This document shows, in pieces, positions 46,580 through 57,926 of a stretch of 64,000 bases of DNA. Origin of the DNA: Boesenbergia rotunda (lineage: Eukaryota; Streptophyta; Magnoliopsida; Zingiberales; Zingiberaceae); NCBI GenBank assembly GCA_024364735.1, contig JAGFNQ010001631.1:62001-126000 (forward strand). Direction: 5' to 3'. The translations under genes and the position numbers were made by a program. Positions within the stretch are counted from its first letter, which is position 1. Each line of letters begins with the position of its first letter. The notes under the pieces are model-generated. The model was not told the DNA's origin, made no database searches, and was given only the letters and a program-made list of their open reading frames with translations.

Positions 46580-49500
46580 TGTTTGTGAGAGCCCTAGAGC
46601 CAATCATATGATGATTACTTTTTGGACTCATTGTATCATATTCTTGTATATATATTTCTTATATATAAAGGCATTTCTTATGGTTATTGTACTTATGTGT
46701 ATTGGTGCCAAATAACTTAGTATAATAACGTCCTTGAGTAGAAGGTTCTTATCTATATCAATTGATTAGTTGAATCGATAGTGAGATGATATAGAGAACA
46801 CTACTCTTAATTATTCCTAGTCAAGTATTAACATTCAAGGACAATGTTAATGCATAGAGACTAGCATGTAGGTCAACATGATGACTTGATCTCACAAGTC
46901 ATGGACATGAGATATCAAGTTGACACATGGGTATACATTAGAGAATGTATACTGAATGGCCAGCCATGAGAAAGTATCATGGATCGTTATATGAGTGTCA
47001 TATACTTTCTCATGTGACTATTAGTATGACTATAGTCCTAGACCTGAAGTTACCATAGTTCCCTACATAAGGAGTTACGTACTTTGGCTTCGTCAAACGT
47101 CACCCGTAACTGGGTGGACTATAAAGGCGATTACTGGGTTTGTAACAAATTATGCGGAGGGATGTGAGTAACGTAGATGGGATCTATCCCTCCTATATGA
47201 CGGGAGTGATATCTTCGTTCTTGATAGAGTAAGACCACTAAGTGCATGGCCATGCCCAAATAAGGCAATATTAGATATTGAGCTTATTTGATTATAGTGA
47301 GTCTACTTGGAGATCAAGACATATAGATTGATTTGAGGATGACACGGTCTATGCCTCATGAAAGATCAATCTAGATATCGAGGATAGAAGGACGTTGTCA
47401 CATATTGTGATGGTCACAATTATTAGTCACAATGGTGATCTTGGATCTCGACATTCTTGTAACTTGGGTAGCAATGATGTGTTGCTAGATACCTCTCATT
47501 GCTTATGTCCTTAAATATGTTTAAGGGCATTGCCAATGTTACAAGAACCTATAGGGTCACACACATAGAGCAATAGATGGAGAATAAGTCCATATGATGG
47601 ACCGAGAGTAATGAAGTCAAAGTTTGACTTTGGCTAAATATGGAAAGTCCATAAAAGGCAAGTTTGACTTGACTCAAATTAGACAACTTGAGTTGGACTC
47701 GAGTTTGATCCAAGTGTTGGATGAATCTAATCATGGGAGAATAATGAAGTCAAAGTTTGACTTTGGCTAAATATGGAAAGTCCATAAGAGGCAAGTTTGA
47801 CTTGACTCAAGCCACATCACCTTGACTTGACCAAGTGATGACTTGGCATCATCATCAAGGCTAAGTAACCTCCGCATTTGAATTTTGAATTCAAATAGGG
47901 GGTTACCCAAGGTGGTGGCCGGCCACTTAAACACACAAAAGGAGTTTTTTTGTGTGTGTGTGATTCATTCTTCTCCTCACTTTGTTTTGTTTGGTTTTGC
48001 TCTCCATCTCCTCTCATCTTGCCGAGACCCCAAGTAGTGCTAGCACACTTTTGGGCTCTCCTCTCCACTCTCTTGCTTGTGTGGATACTTGATAGGTTGG
48101 CACTTAGCATACTTATTTGGGTTCATATTTTGTGCATATCGTGAATATTTGTGCTCAATTTTACATGTTTTATCATGTTTAAGGATTAAGGATTATTTTG
48201 ATGCATCAAGTTAACTTCCTACAATTATTGTAAAAATTCCTCATTGTCTTGAATTGAATTTTGTAGGGAAATTAATTTGGACCAAGTTGGCTCATGATCA
48301 GAGGCTTGGGCTTTGGATTTAAATATGGAAGAAGATCACAATCAAGTAATGGCCCAACCTACTCAAGTTGATACTTATTCAAGGCCTAAAATGTGAACCA
48401 AGCCTAATCGAGGACTCAAGCCAAGTCTAAATCAAGCCAAGGTTTGACTCAACCCAAATCCAGAAACTTAACTGACCAAATCCAAGCTTAATCATCCTCC
48501 CCAATCCCTAATTCCCACTAAACCCAAATTGAACCCACTCCAATTTTGAACCGGTTCAGCCACGTATAAAAGCCAAATTTTGGCACGGTGAACAGTGGCT
48601 GCGCCACTATTCATCACTGCAATTTTCCTTCTTCGTTTCCTTCTCGGCAAGCCCCATTTCGATTTCTTCTTCTTCTCACGAGCTACAGGATCAGTAAGAG
48701 AGATTCAAAAGATTGTGTGGACGGTTTTCGGCAGCTGGAATCTCGGCTTCGAGGGTTTCGAGGGTGAGTTTGCGAGGATCCGTATCTGTTGCGAATTCAC
48801 TGTTGATTTGCATATCGTGGCCACAATATCAAGTCAGATCAAGATTTTTCCATCCTCACGCTTCAGAGAGTTTCATCAAAGGTTCATCATTGCATCTCAA
48901 TCAATTCTCGCCTGAAATCGCAATGGATCGGACAGCTTCCAGCCATTTGCCTCATTAACTCTGTTTGACTCTGATTTTCTGATCGCGAGAGGGTTTCTCA
49001 AGTGAAGATCTTCAGATCTGTTCAGAGCCAAGTCCATACGGTTTCCAGAAGATTTCTGGTTGATTTCTGGATCATTTTCAGCTCTTGGGTGACGCCAAGT
49101 AGTGTAGCTTGTGCTGTTTGATTGAATTCGAGTGATGTTAGAATAGTTTAAGTTTCGATTCTGCAAATCGTTTTCTTCATTCGCTGCTATTCCTGAATTC
49201 TGACTTGTTTCATTTCAATTGTTGCTACGTAGTAACTCACCATTAGTTTCAGTTTTCAGCATTTTGAATTTCTGCAATTTGAATTCAGTTCTTCAAATTT
49301 CTGCAAATTTATCTGCTTCATATTAGGGGTTAGTTCCTGCCACAGGTTTAGGTTCTTTAGATCTAGCTCAAGTCCATAATCGGTTAGCTGATGAGGGAGT
49401 GAATTTGTTAGTTAGTTAGTTAATAGATTATTGTTCCTGCTCTAGGATTAGTTTCCATCTAAGTGTTTAGTTGGTAATTTTCGGAACTCATGGTTAGTTT

Positions 49501-50050
49501 AATCTACTCATTAGTTCATTACATTTAGCATAATATTGACATTTTGTTAGCTTTAAATCTTCACTGGCTTTCTCTCTTTTTGCATTTAAAGAACTGTTTG
49601 AAAATACCAAAACCCCCCATTTTACATCGAAAACCCCAAAAAGATCCCTAAGCCTAACTTCAAGCAAAGCTACTACTAGTCCTTGTGAAAAATACGACTC
49701 GAGGCCCCTACACTGCACTTTTCTTTTGTGAGCCGTGGGTTTTCGACACTTAATCAATTTGTGACCCATTCGTGACACTCCATTTTGGGTTTATCAATAC
49801 TTCTAGAGGGTTGCTACTTTGCATCCTTGAGATCCGACACCAACCGAGGAGCGAGCGGGAATTGCGGGGCACGCATCGAAGGTAGTTTTCTCTTCTCTAA
49901 TAGATCTAGGTTGTAGATCGGTTTTGAAGCATGTAAACGAGCACTCGTAAATTTTTAAAATGGTTTTCTTCGCTCGGATCCTTTTCTATTGGGGCTTTCG
50001 GGGTTTCCGCGACGCGAAAAAGCGGTTTTCGCGGCCCGAAAAACCCTACA
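46580..50050 (+). mobile_element. 5' LTR of the Angela-like copia, interrupted by a solo LTR
   Basis: LTR sequence is 46580-48089 plus 49802-50050 (about 1759 bases), from TGTTTGTGAGAGCC to AAACCCTACA. It serves as the 3' LTR of the truncated upstream copy and as the 5' LTR of the complete internal region, giving a tandem pol-LTR-gag-pol-LTR. Identity to the 55465 LTR is very high (one difference in the first 160 bases compared). Confidence 0.85.
48085..49801 (+). mobile_element. Solo LTR nested in the copia 5' LTR
   Basis: Body 48090-49796 (1707 bases) between ATACT at 48085-48089 and 49797-49801. The uninterrupted order (GGATACTTCTAG) is seen in the other LTRs. It begins TGATAGGTTGG and ends GGGTTTATCA, so TGATA/TATCA form the terminal inverted repeat. 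A TATA-like GTATAAAAGCC lies near 48563. No PBS, PPT or coding sequence, hence a solo LTR from another family. Confidence 0.85.
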
Positions 50051-50051
50051 G

Positions 50052-50064
50052 TGGTATCAGAGCC
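50052..50064 (+). other. Primer-binding site of the copia element
   Basis: TGGTATCAGAGCC, one base after the LTR end CCTACA; complementary to initiator Met tRNA. Confidence 0.9.
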
Positions 50065-51672
50065 ACGAGCGAAGCTTGTGCTCGTTTTGGTTTTTATTTT
50101 TTTTTGTATTAGATACAAAATTTAGATAATTTTATGCTTCTGTAATTTTTCTAAATTTTAGGATTTTTGAGTATTTTTCCTCGTAGAGGCAATGCGACGA
50201 GTGCGAAGCACTTGTAGACTTTGCCACCGAGAAAAACTTCTCCGAAACGGCAAGTTTCGCCAAAATGGATTTTGGGACAGCGGGTAAAGGCGCTGTATAA
50301 TCGCAAGAAGACACTCGTGAAGGTTATTTCACGAGTAGGGGCGCTGCCCCTAACCCCGCAAGGGGCCTTGTCTCGCGATTACGCCCGAAACCCGCTTACC
50401 GGGACCGCCGCGGAGTTGTGACTCGAAAAATTCTAAAAATCAGTAGAAAAATTATATAAAATCTGTAAAATTACATAATTTTGAATTATGTACAGTAGTG
50501 TGATGGTCATGGCCCAAAACCCAATTTTTAATAAGATTAAAATTGAGTTGTAATTCATAATATGGCCTGCGCCGTTTTTGTACATGTGCGTGTTGTATTG
50601 TGTTTGCGACCTGCGTGTCGGCTTTTAATATTTTATTTCTGTTGTATTTCATATTTAGACTCGAATGTAACTCGAGTATAAAAATTTGTAATGTACAAAA
50701 GTGAAGACGACGGAAATTCCGGAGAACTTGGACTCGAGAGAACTAGCCGACAACACCAAGACGGTCAAGAGGAAGCGCTTGGAGAAGCCGCTAGACCTAG
50801 GTTGACCATCGGATCCTCTCATTGGCTTGAGAGGGTCTTAGTAGGGCCATGACCAAGTCACTTATGTTTATTTTTATTATTGCTATGCTTGTGATGTATA
50901 TGATGCATGATAATGTAGAATAGTAAAAATAAACTTAAGTGTATGAGATGCACAAGTAATGTGGGAACCACATTTTGATGTGCACTTAATACACATTTAG
51001 GATTAAATTAGATTTCATAAATGCCTAGATGTGATGCATATCCTCGATTAGATTAGATCTAAAATCGAATCAACTCGTAAACGCCTACCGGGTCCTGATA
51101 CCCATCACTACCTCGATCATATGTGCTTGTCGATTCTGCCAAAGCAGAGCAACGCATTTAATCTTGGTAGGATGCGGAGGGACAACCTTGGTCCCGCCTA
51201 TCACGGCTCGGGTTAGATCGAGCTCAATCAGATTGAGTAACTAGTTAACTCAATTGGATCGAGTAAAGCTATAGGCGTATTCCAATAGTTAGAAAGGGTA
51301 GGACAAAATCACCGTTTAAATAGTCTTGAGCGATTTAGCCAAAGCTAACTCAAGATTATTCGTAAACGTTAAATCTTGATCCTATAAACAAGAGTTGCAT
51401 AGAGATGTAATTGATAAATTAGTTATCTACCGATCATACTAAGTCTTGGGCGATTTAGCCAAAGCTAACTCAAGGCATAGTATGATGTGGATCTTGTCCC
51501 ACATAAATTATAATAAATTGGTACGGATCTAGTAGTGTGGTTTGACCACTCTAATGACTTGATTCCACCAAAATTCCTATAATTTAGTGGGAGCATCATT
51601 TAATTAAAGGCCTAATTAGATGATTACTAGAATATGATATTTATTCTCTGCATTTATCTGTTGTAGATTGCC
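50065..51672 (+). other. Untranslated leader of the copia element
   Basis: 1.6 kb between PBS and gag. No convincing coding sequence. The first 660 bases occur again inverted at 57256-57926. Short direct repeats such as GCGATTTAGCCAAAGCTAACTCAAG occur near 51330 and 51450 (quoted words: GATTTAGCCAAAGC). Confidence 0.6.
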
Positions 51673-54600
51673 ATGTCTTCAAACGCGAATACTCTCTCTC
51701 TACGATCTGTCCTTGAGAAGGACAAGCTCACTGGAGCTAATTTCCTGGACTGGTACAGAAACTTGAGGATAGTCCTCAAACAGGAACGTAAGCTGTACGT
51801 TCTAGAGCAAGCAGTTCCTGAAGCACCACCACCCTCAGCCATCCGTAGCGTTAGAGATGCTCATCAGAAGCATCAAGACGACGTGTTAGACGTGTCGTGC
51901 CTAATGCTATGCTGCATGTCCTCTGAGCTTCAGAAGCAACACGAGAACATGAATGCTTACGATATGATTGGCCACCTCAAGCAATTATATCAAGGGCAGG
52001 CAAGGCATGAGCGGTTCGAAGTGACTCAGGCCCTCTTTTCATGCAATATGAAAGAGGAAACCCCAGTAGATACTCACGTACTCAAGATGATTGGGTACGT
52101 CGAGAACCTCGATAGACTAGGGTTTCCCTTGGGCCAAGAGCTGGCTACCGACCTGATTCTGCAATCGTTGCCGCCAGGTTACCGTCAATTCATCATGAAT
52201 TACAACATGAACGAATTAGACAAACCACTTTCCGAGATACTCAACATGTTAAGAACTGCTGAGCCTAATCTCACCAAGCCTAGTACCGTCCTGATGGTAC
52301 AGAAGGGCAAAGGCAAGGGTAAGTGGAAGCCCAAAGGTAAGGGTAAGACCCAAACCAAGGGCAAAGCCAGCTCTGCAGCACTTAAACCCAAGGGTGGGGT
52401 GCAGAAGGATGCCACCTGTTTCCATTGTGGTGAGAAAGGGCTTTGGAAAAGAAACTGCAAGATCTACCTGGAGGATCTTAAGAAGAAGAGAAGCGAGCCT
52501 TCTACTTCAGGTATATATGTTATAGAAGTCAACCTTTCTATTTCTACATCATGGGTATTAGATACTGGATGTGCTTCTCACATTTGTACCAATGTGCAGG
52601 GGCTGAGAAATAGCAGGGCATTGGCAAAGGGCGAGGTGGACCTACGAGTAGGCAATGGAGCACGAGTTGCTGCTGTTGCTGTAGGAACTTATTTTCTATC
52701 TCTGCCCTCTGGGCTTGTACTGGAACTAGATGATTGTTGTTATGTACCTGCACTTACTAAGAACATAATTTCTGTTTCTTGTCTAGACAAGAAAGGCTTC
52801 TCATTTATAATTAAGAACAAATGTTGTTCAGTCTATTTAAATGAAATGTTCTATTGTAGTGCAGATCTTATCAACGGACTCTACATTCTAGACTTAGAAC
52901 GCCCTATCTATAATGTAAGTACCAAGAGGTTGAGATCAAATGAGTTGAACCCAACCTATCTCTGGCACTGTCGCTTAGGCCACATAAATGAGAGTCGCTT
53001 ATCCCAGCTCCATAAGGATGGATTGCTGGATTCATTTGATTTTGAATCATATGAGACATGCGAGTCATGCCTTCTAGGCAAGATGACTAAGACTCCCTTT
53101 AGTGGACATAGCGAGAGGGCAACAGATTTGTTAGGACTCATACATTCTGATGTATGTGGCCCTTTCAATGTTGCTGCTCGAGGTGGTTATAGATACTTCA
53201 ACACATTTACTGATGATTTCAGTAGATATGGTTATGTGTACTTGATGACACATAAGTCCGAGTCCTTTGAAAAGTTCAAAGAATTCAGAAATGAAGTACA
53301 AAACCAACTCGGCAAGAGTATTAAAATACTTCGATCAGATCGAGGTGGAGAATACTTGAGCCATGAGTTTCATGACTATTTAGCTGAGTGTGGGATTCTA
53401 TCTCAACTCACTCCTCCTGGGACACCACAGTGGAATGGTGTATCCGAAAGGAGGAATCGTACCTTATTAGATATGGTACGATCTATGATGAGTCACGCAG
53501 ATCTTCCTATATCCTTTTGGGGATATGCTCTAGACACGGCAGCGTTCACACTTAACCGTGTTCCATCAAAGGCGGTCATGAAGACACCATATACAATATG
53601 GACTGGGAGGAGTCCCAAGATGTCTTTTATGAGGATTTGGGATTGTGAGGCTTACGTTAGACGTCAAGTCTCAGACAAACTGGGACCCAAGTCCGATAAG
53701 TGCTATTTCGTGGGATATCCCAAGGAAACTAAGGGATATTACTTCTATATTCCCAGTCAACACAAAGTGTTTGTTGCTAAGACTGGAGTCTTTCTAGAAA
53801 GGGACTTTGTTTCTAGAAAGACTAGTGGGAGTTCGTTTGATCTTGAAGAAGTTCAAGACAACGACCATAGCACTGAGCCCTTGATGGATACTGAACAGGA
53901 ACCACAAGAAGTTGTGGATGAGATTGTTACACAAGAAGTTGTGGAACAACAACCTGTTCAGGTAGACCTACCTCTTCGTAGGTCTGATAGGGTACGTCGT
54001 CAGCCTGAGAGATATTCATTTCTCTTGCCTGACCATGATGACGTTATGATCATTGAGAATGAGCCTACCACCTATCAGGAAGCTGTGATAAGCCCAGATT
54101 CTGAGTCATGGCTGGAAGCCATGAGATCCGAAATGGAATCCATGTACACTAACCAAGTTTTGACCTTGGTTGATCCACTTGAAGGGGTCAAACCCATTGG
54201 GTGTAAGTGGGTCTTTAAGAGAAAGCCTAACATGGATGGACTTACTCATACCTATAAGGGTAGACTTGTAGCTAAAGGTTTCAAGCAAATTCATGGTATT
54301 GACTATAATGAAACTTTTTCTCCAGTAGCGATCTTTAAGTCCATTCGGATCATGTTTGCTATTGCAGCCTACCACGATTATGAGATCTGGCAGATGGATG
54401 TCAAGACAGCGTTTCTGAATGGAAACCTCCTCGAGGATGTGTACATGACACAGCCTGAGGGTTTTGTAGATCCACAGCATACTGGCAGAGTATGCAAGCT
54501 GCATAGGGCCATTTATGGTCTAAAGCAAGCTTCTCGGAGCTGGAATCTTCGATTCGATGATGCGATCAAACAGTTTGGTTTCATCAAGAACGAAGATGAA

Positions 54601-55197
54601 CCTTGTGTCTACAAGATGGTTAGTGGGAGCACAGTAGTCTTCCTAGTCTTGTATGTGGATGACATACTACTCATTGGGAACAACATCCCTTCGCTACAGT
54701 CTGTGAAGACTTGGTTGGGGACTTGTTTCGCAATGAAGGACTTAGGTGAAGCAGCCTGCATTCTAGGCATTAAGATCTATAGAGATAGATCTAAGAGATT
54801 GCTTGGCCTAAGTCAGAGTACATACATCGATACGGTATTACACCGTTTTGCCATGCAGAATTCCAAGAGAGGAATTCTGCCAATGTCACATGGTGTGAGT
54901 CTTTCGAAGACTCAGAGTCCCTCTACTAGAGAGGAGAGAGACCGCATGGATAAGATCCCTTATGCTTCTGCCATAGGATCTATCATGTACGCCATGTTAT
55001 GTACTCGTCCTGATGTCTCGTATGCTTTGAGCATGACGAGCAGGTACCAGTCAAATCCAGGTGAACGTCACTGGATAGCGATCAAGAATATCCTTAAGTA
55101 CTTGAGAAGGACTAAGGAATATTTTTTGATATTTGGAGGCGATGAGCATCTAGTTGTAAAGGGTTACACTGATGCCAGCTTCCAAACGCATATCTGA
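51673..55197 (+). CDS. Ty1/copia gag-pol polyprotein (Angela/BARE-1 type), RNase H truncated
   Basis: A 1174-residue polyprotein. Gag occupies about 1-245 (SSNANTLSLRSVLEKDKL at the start, LDWYRNLRI). A zinc knuckle at 249-262 has C249, C252 and C262, but Leu257 where His is expected. Protease active site DTG begins at D297. Integrase has a zinc-binding HHCC motif from H432 and the catalytic triad D493, D556 and E592 (35 residues between the last two). RT has MDVKTAFLNG and YVDD at 994-997. RNase H keeps YTDASF, then stops at 55197; about 60 residues including the catalytic Glu region are missing. The motifs LGHINESRLSQLHKDG and CESCLLGKMTK and the 1.8 kb LTR point to Angela/BARE-1. It is otherwise open, implying recent activity, perhaps helped in trans. 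Confidence 0.9.
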   Translation: MSSNANTLSLRSVLEKDKLTGANFLDWYRNLRIVLKQERKLYVLEQAVPEAPPPSAIRSVRDAHQKHQDDVLDVSCLMLCCMSSELQKQHENMNAYDMIGHLKQLYQGQARHERFEVTQALFSCNMKEETPVDTHVLKMIGYVENLDRLGFPLGQELATDLILQSLPPGYRQFIMNYNMNELDKPLSEILNMLRTAEPNLTKPSTVLMVQKGKGKGKWKPKGKGKTQTKGKASSAALKPKGGVQKDATCFHCGEKGLWKRNCKIYLEDLKKKRSEPSTSGIYVIEVNLSISTSWVLDTGCASHICTNVQGLRNSRALAKGEVDLRVGNGARVAAVAVGTYFLSLPSGLVLELDDCCYVPALTKNIISVSCLDKKGFSFIIKNKCCSVYLNEMFYCSADLINGLYILDLERPIYNVSTKRLRSNELNPTYLWHCRLGHINESRLSQLHKDGLLDSFDFESYETCESCLLGKMTKTPFSGHSERATDLLGLIHSDVCGPFNVAARGGYRYFNTFTDDFSRYGYVYLMTHKSESFEKFKEFRNEVQNQLGKSIKILRSDRGGEYLSHEFHDYLAECGILSQLTPPGTPQWNGVSERRNRTLLDMVRSMMSHADLPISFWGYALDTAAFTLNRVPSKAVMKTPYTIWTGRSPKMSFMRIWDCEAYVRRQVSDKLGPKSDKCYFVGYPKETKGYYFYIPSQHKVFVAKTGVFLERDFVSRKTSGSSFDLEEVQDNDHSTEPLMDTEQEPQEVVDEIVTQEVVEQQPVQVDLPLRRSDRVRRQPERYSFLLPDHDDVMIIENEPTTYQEAVISPDSESWLEAMRSEMESMYTNQVLTLVDPLEGVKPIGCKWVFKRKPNMDGLTHTYKGRLVAKGFKQIHGIDYNETFSPVAIFKSIRIMFAIAAYHDYEIWQMDVKTAFLNGNLLEDVYMTQPEGFVDPQHTGRVCKLHRAIYGLKQASRSWNLRFDDAIKQFGFIKNEDEPCVYKMVSGSTVVFLVLYVDDILLIGNNIPSLQSVKTWLGTCFAMKDLGEAACILGIKIYRDRSKRLLGLSQSTYIDTVLHRFAMQNSKRGILPMSHGVSLSKTQSPSTREERDRMDKIPYASAIGSIMYAMLCTRPDVSYALSMTSRYQSNPGERHWIAIKNILKYLRRTKEYFLIFGGDEHLVVKGYTDASFQTHI

Positions 55198-55444
55198 TCC
55201 CGTAGAGCTCTATTGTGACAACAATGGGGCTATTGCGCAGGCTAAGGAACCTCGCTCACACCAGCGGACCAAACACATACTACGGCGATTCCATCTCATT
55301 CGAGAGATCATCGATCGAGGAGATGTGAAGATTTGCAGAGTACCCACAGAGGCTAACGTCGCAGATTCCTTGACCAAGGCTTTGGCACAGATGAAGCATG
55401 ATGGTCACACTAGGTCATTGGGTATTAGATACTACAGCGATTGA
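55198..55444 (+). pseudogene. Out-of-frame RNase H C-terminal tail
   Basis: From about 55190 the tail continues in another frame: DPVELYCDNNGAIAQAKEP, with the last catalytic Asp in YCDN, then TKHILRRFHLIREII and SLTKALAQ, ending at 55444. It is separated from the polyprotein by the deletion and cannot be translated with it. Confidence 0.8.
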
Positions 55445-55450
55445 CACTAG

Positions 55451-55464
55451 TGCTAGTGGGAGAT
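55451..55464 (+). other. Polypurine tract of the copia element
   Basis: TGCTAGTGGGAGAT immediately before the 3' LTR start; GTGGGAGA is the usual plant copia PPT. Confidence 0.75.
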
Positions 55465-57255
55465 TGTTAGTGAGAGCCCTAGAGCCAATCATATGATGAT
55501 TACTTTTTGGACTCATTGTATCATATTCTTGTATATATATTTCTTATATATAAAGGCATTTCTTATGGTTATTGTACTTATGTGTATTGGTGCCAAATAA
55601 CTTAGTATAATAACGTCCTTGAGTAGAAGGTTCTTATCTATATCAATCGATTAGTTGAATCGATAGTGAGATGATATAGAGAACACTACTCTTAATTATT
55701 CCTAGTCAAGTATTAACATTCAAGGACAATGTTAATGCATAGAGACTAGCATGTAGGTCAACATGATGACTTGATCTCACAAGTCATGGATATGAGATAT
55801 CAAGTTGACACATGGGTATACATTAGAGAATGTATACTGAATGGCCCGCCATGAGAAAGTATCATGGATCGTTATATGAGTGTCATATACTTTCTCATGT
55901 GACTATTAGTATGACTATAGTCCTAGACCTGAAGTTACCATAGTTCCCTACATAAGGAGTTACGTACTTTGGCTTCGTCAAACGTCACCCGTAACTGGGT
56001 GGACTATAAAGGCGATTACTGGGTTTGTAACAAATTATGCGGAGGGATGTGAGTAACGTAGATGGGATCTATCCCTCCTATATGACGGGAGTGATATCTT
56101 CGTTCTTGATAGAGTAAGACCACTAAGTGCATGGCCATGCCCAAATAAGGCAATATTAGATATTGAGCTTATTTGATTATAGTGAGTCTACTTGGAGATC
56201 AAGACATATAGATTGATTTGAGGATGACACGGTCTATGCCTCATGAAAGATCAATCTAGATATCGAGGATAGAAGGACGTTGTCACATATTGTGATGGTC
56301 ACAATTATTAGTCACAATGGTGATGTTGGATCTCGACATTCTTGTAACTTGGGTAGCAATGATGTGTTGCTAGATACCTCTCATTGCTTATGTCCTTAAA
56401 TAGGTTTAAGGGCATTGCCAACGTTACAAGAACCTATAGGGTCACACACATAGAGCAATAGATGGAGAATAAGTCCATATGATGGACCGAGAGTAATGAA
56501 GTCAAAGTTTGACTTTGGCTAAATATGGAAAGTCCATAAAAGGCAAGTTTGACTTGACTCAAATTAGACAACTTGAGTTGGACTCGAGTTTGATCCAAGT
56601 GTTGGATGAATCTAATCATGGGAGAATAATGAAGTCAAAGTTTAACTTTTGCTAAATATGGAAAGTCCATAAGAGGCAAGTTTGACTTAACTCAAGCCAC
56701 ATCACCTTGACTTGACCAAGTGATGACTTGGCATCATCATCAAGGCTAAGTAACCTCCCCATTTGATTTTTGAATTCTAATAGGGGGTTACCCAAGGTGG
56801 TGGCCGGCCACTTAATGGCCAATAATGGCCATTAAGTGGTCGGCCACTTAAACACACAAAAGGAGTTTTTGTGTGTGTGTGTGATTCATTCTTCTCCTCA
56901 CTTTGTTTTGTTTGGTTTTGCTCTCCATCTCCTCTCATCTTGCCGAGACCCCAAGTAGTGCTAGCACACTTTTGGGCTCTCCTCTCCACTCTCTTGCTTG
57001 TGAGGATACTTCTAGAGGGTTGCTACTTTGCATCCTTGAGATCCGACACCAACCGAGGAGCGAGCGGGAATTGCGGGGCACGCATCGAAGGTAGTTTTCT
57101 CTTCTCTAATAAATCTAGGTTGTAGATCGGTTTTGAAGCATGTAAATGAGCACTCGTAAATTTTTGAAATGGTTTTCTTCGCTCGGATCCTTTTCTATTG
57201 GGGCTTTCGGGGTTTCCGCGACGCGAAAGAGCGGTTTTCGCGGCCCGAAAAACCC
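55465..57255 (+). mobile_element. 3' LTR of the copia element, ending in an inverted fragment
   Basis: From TGTTAGTGAGAGCC to CGAAAAACCC, lacking only the terminal TACA. It contains an extra palindromic stretch near 56812-56845 (TTAATGGCCA, ATA, ATGGCCATTAA) absent from the 5' LTR. At 57256 it passes into inverted leader sequence. Confidence 0.85.
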
Positions 57256-57926
57256 CTCTGGAATTTCCGTCGTCTTCACTTTTGTACATTACAAATTTTT
57301 ATACTCGAGTTACATTCGAGTCTAAATATGAAATACAACAGAAATAAAATATTAAAAGCCGACACGCAGGTCGCAAACACAATACAACACGCACATGTAC
57401 AAAAACGGCGCAGGCCGTATTATGAATTACAACACAATTTTAATCTTATTAAAAATTGGATTTTGGGCCATGACCATCACACTACTGTACATAATTCAAA
57501 ATTATGTAATTTTACAGATTTTATATAATTTTTCTACTGATTTTTAGAATTTTTCGAGTCATAACTCCGCGGCGGTCCCGGTAAGCGGGTTGCGGGCGTA
57601 ATCGCGAGACAAGGCCCCTTGCGGGGTTAGGGGCAGCGCCCCTACTCATGAAATAACCTTCACGAGTGTCTTCTTGCGATTATACAGCGCCTTTACCTGC
57701 TGTCCCAAAATCCATTTGGGCGACTTGCCGTTTCGGAGAAGTTTTTCTCGGTGGCAAAATCTACAAGTGCTTCGCACTCGTCGCTTTGCCTCTACGAGGA
57801 AAAATACTCAAAAATCCTAAAATTTAGAAAAATTACAGAAGCATAAAATTATCTAAATTTTGTATCTAATACAAAAAAAATAAAAAACAAAACGAGCACA
57901 AGCTTCGCTCGTGGCTCTGATAACAC
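57256..57926 (-). mobile_element. Inverted copy of the copia leader
   Basis: Reverse complement of about 50051-50724, including a mutated PBS (GGCTCTGATAACA in place of GGCTCTGATACCA on this strand). It joins LTR sequence on both sides in opposite orientations. Confidence 0.85.
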
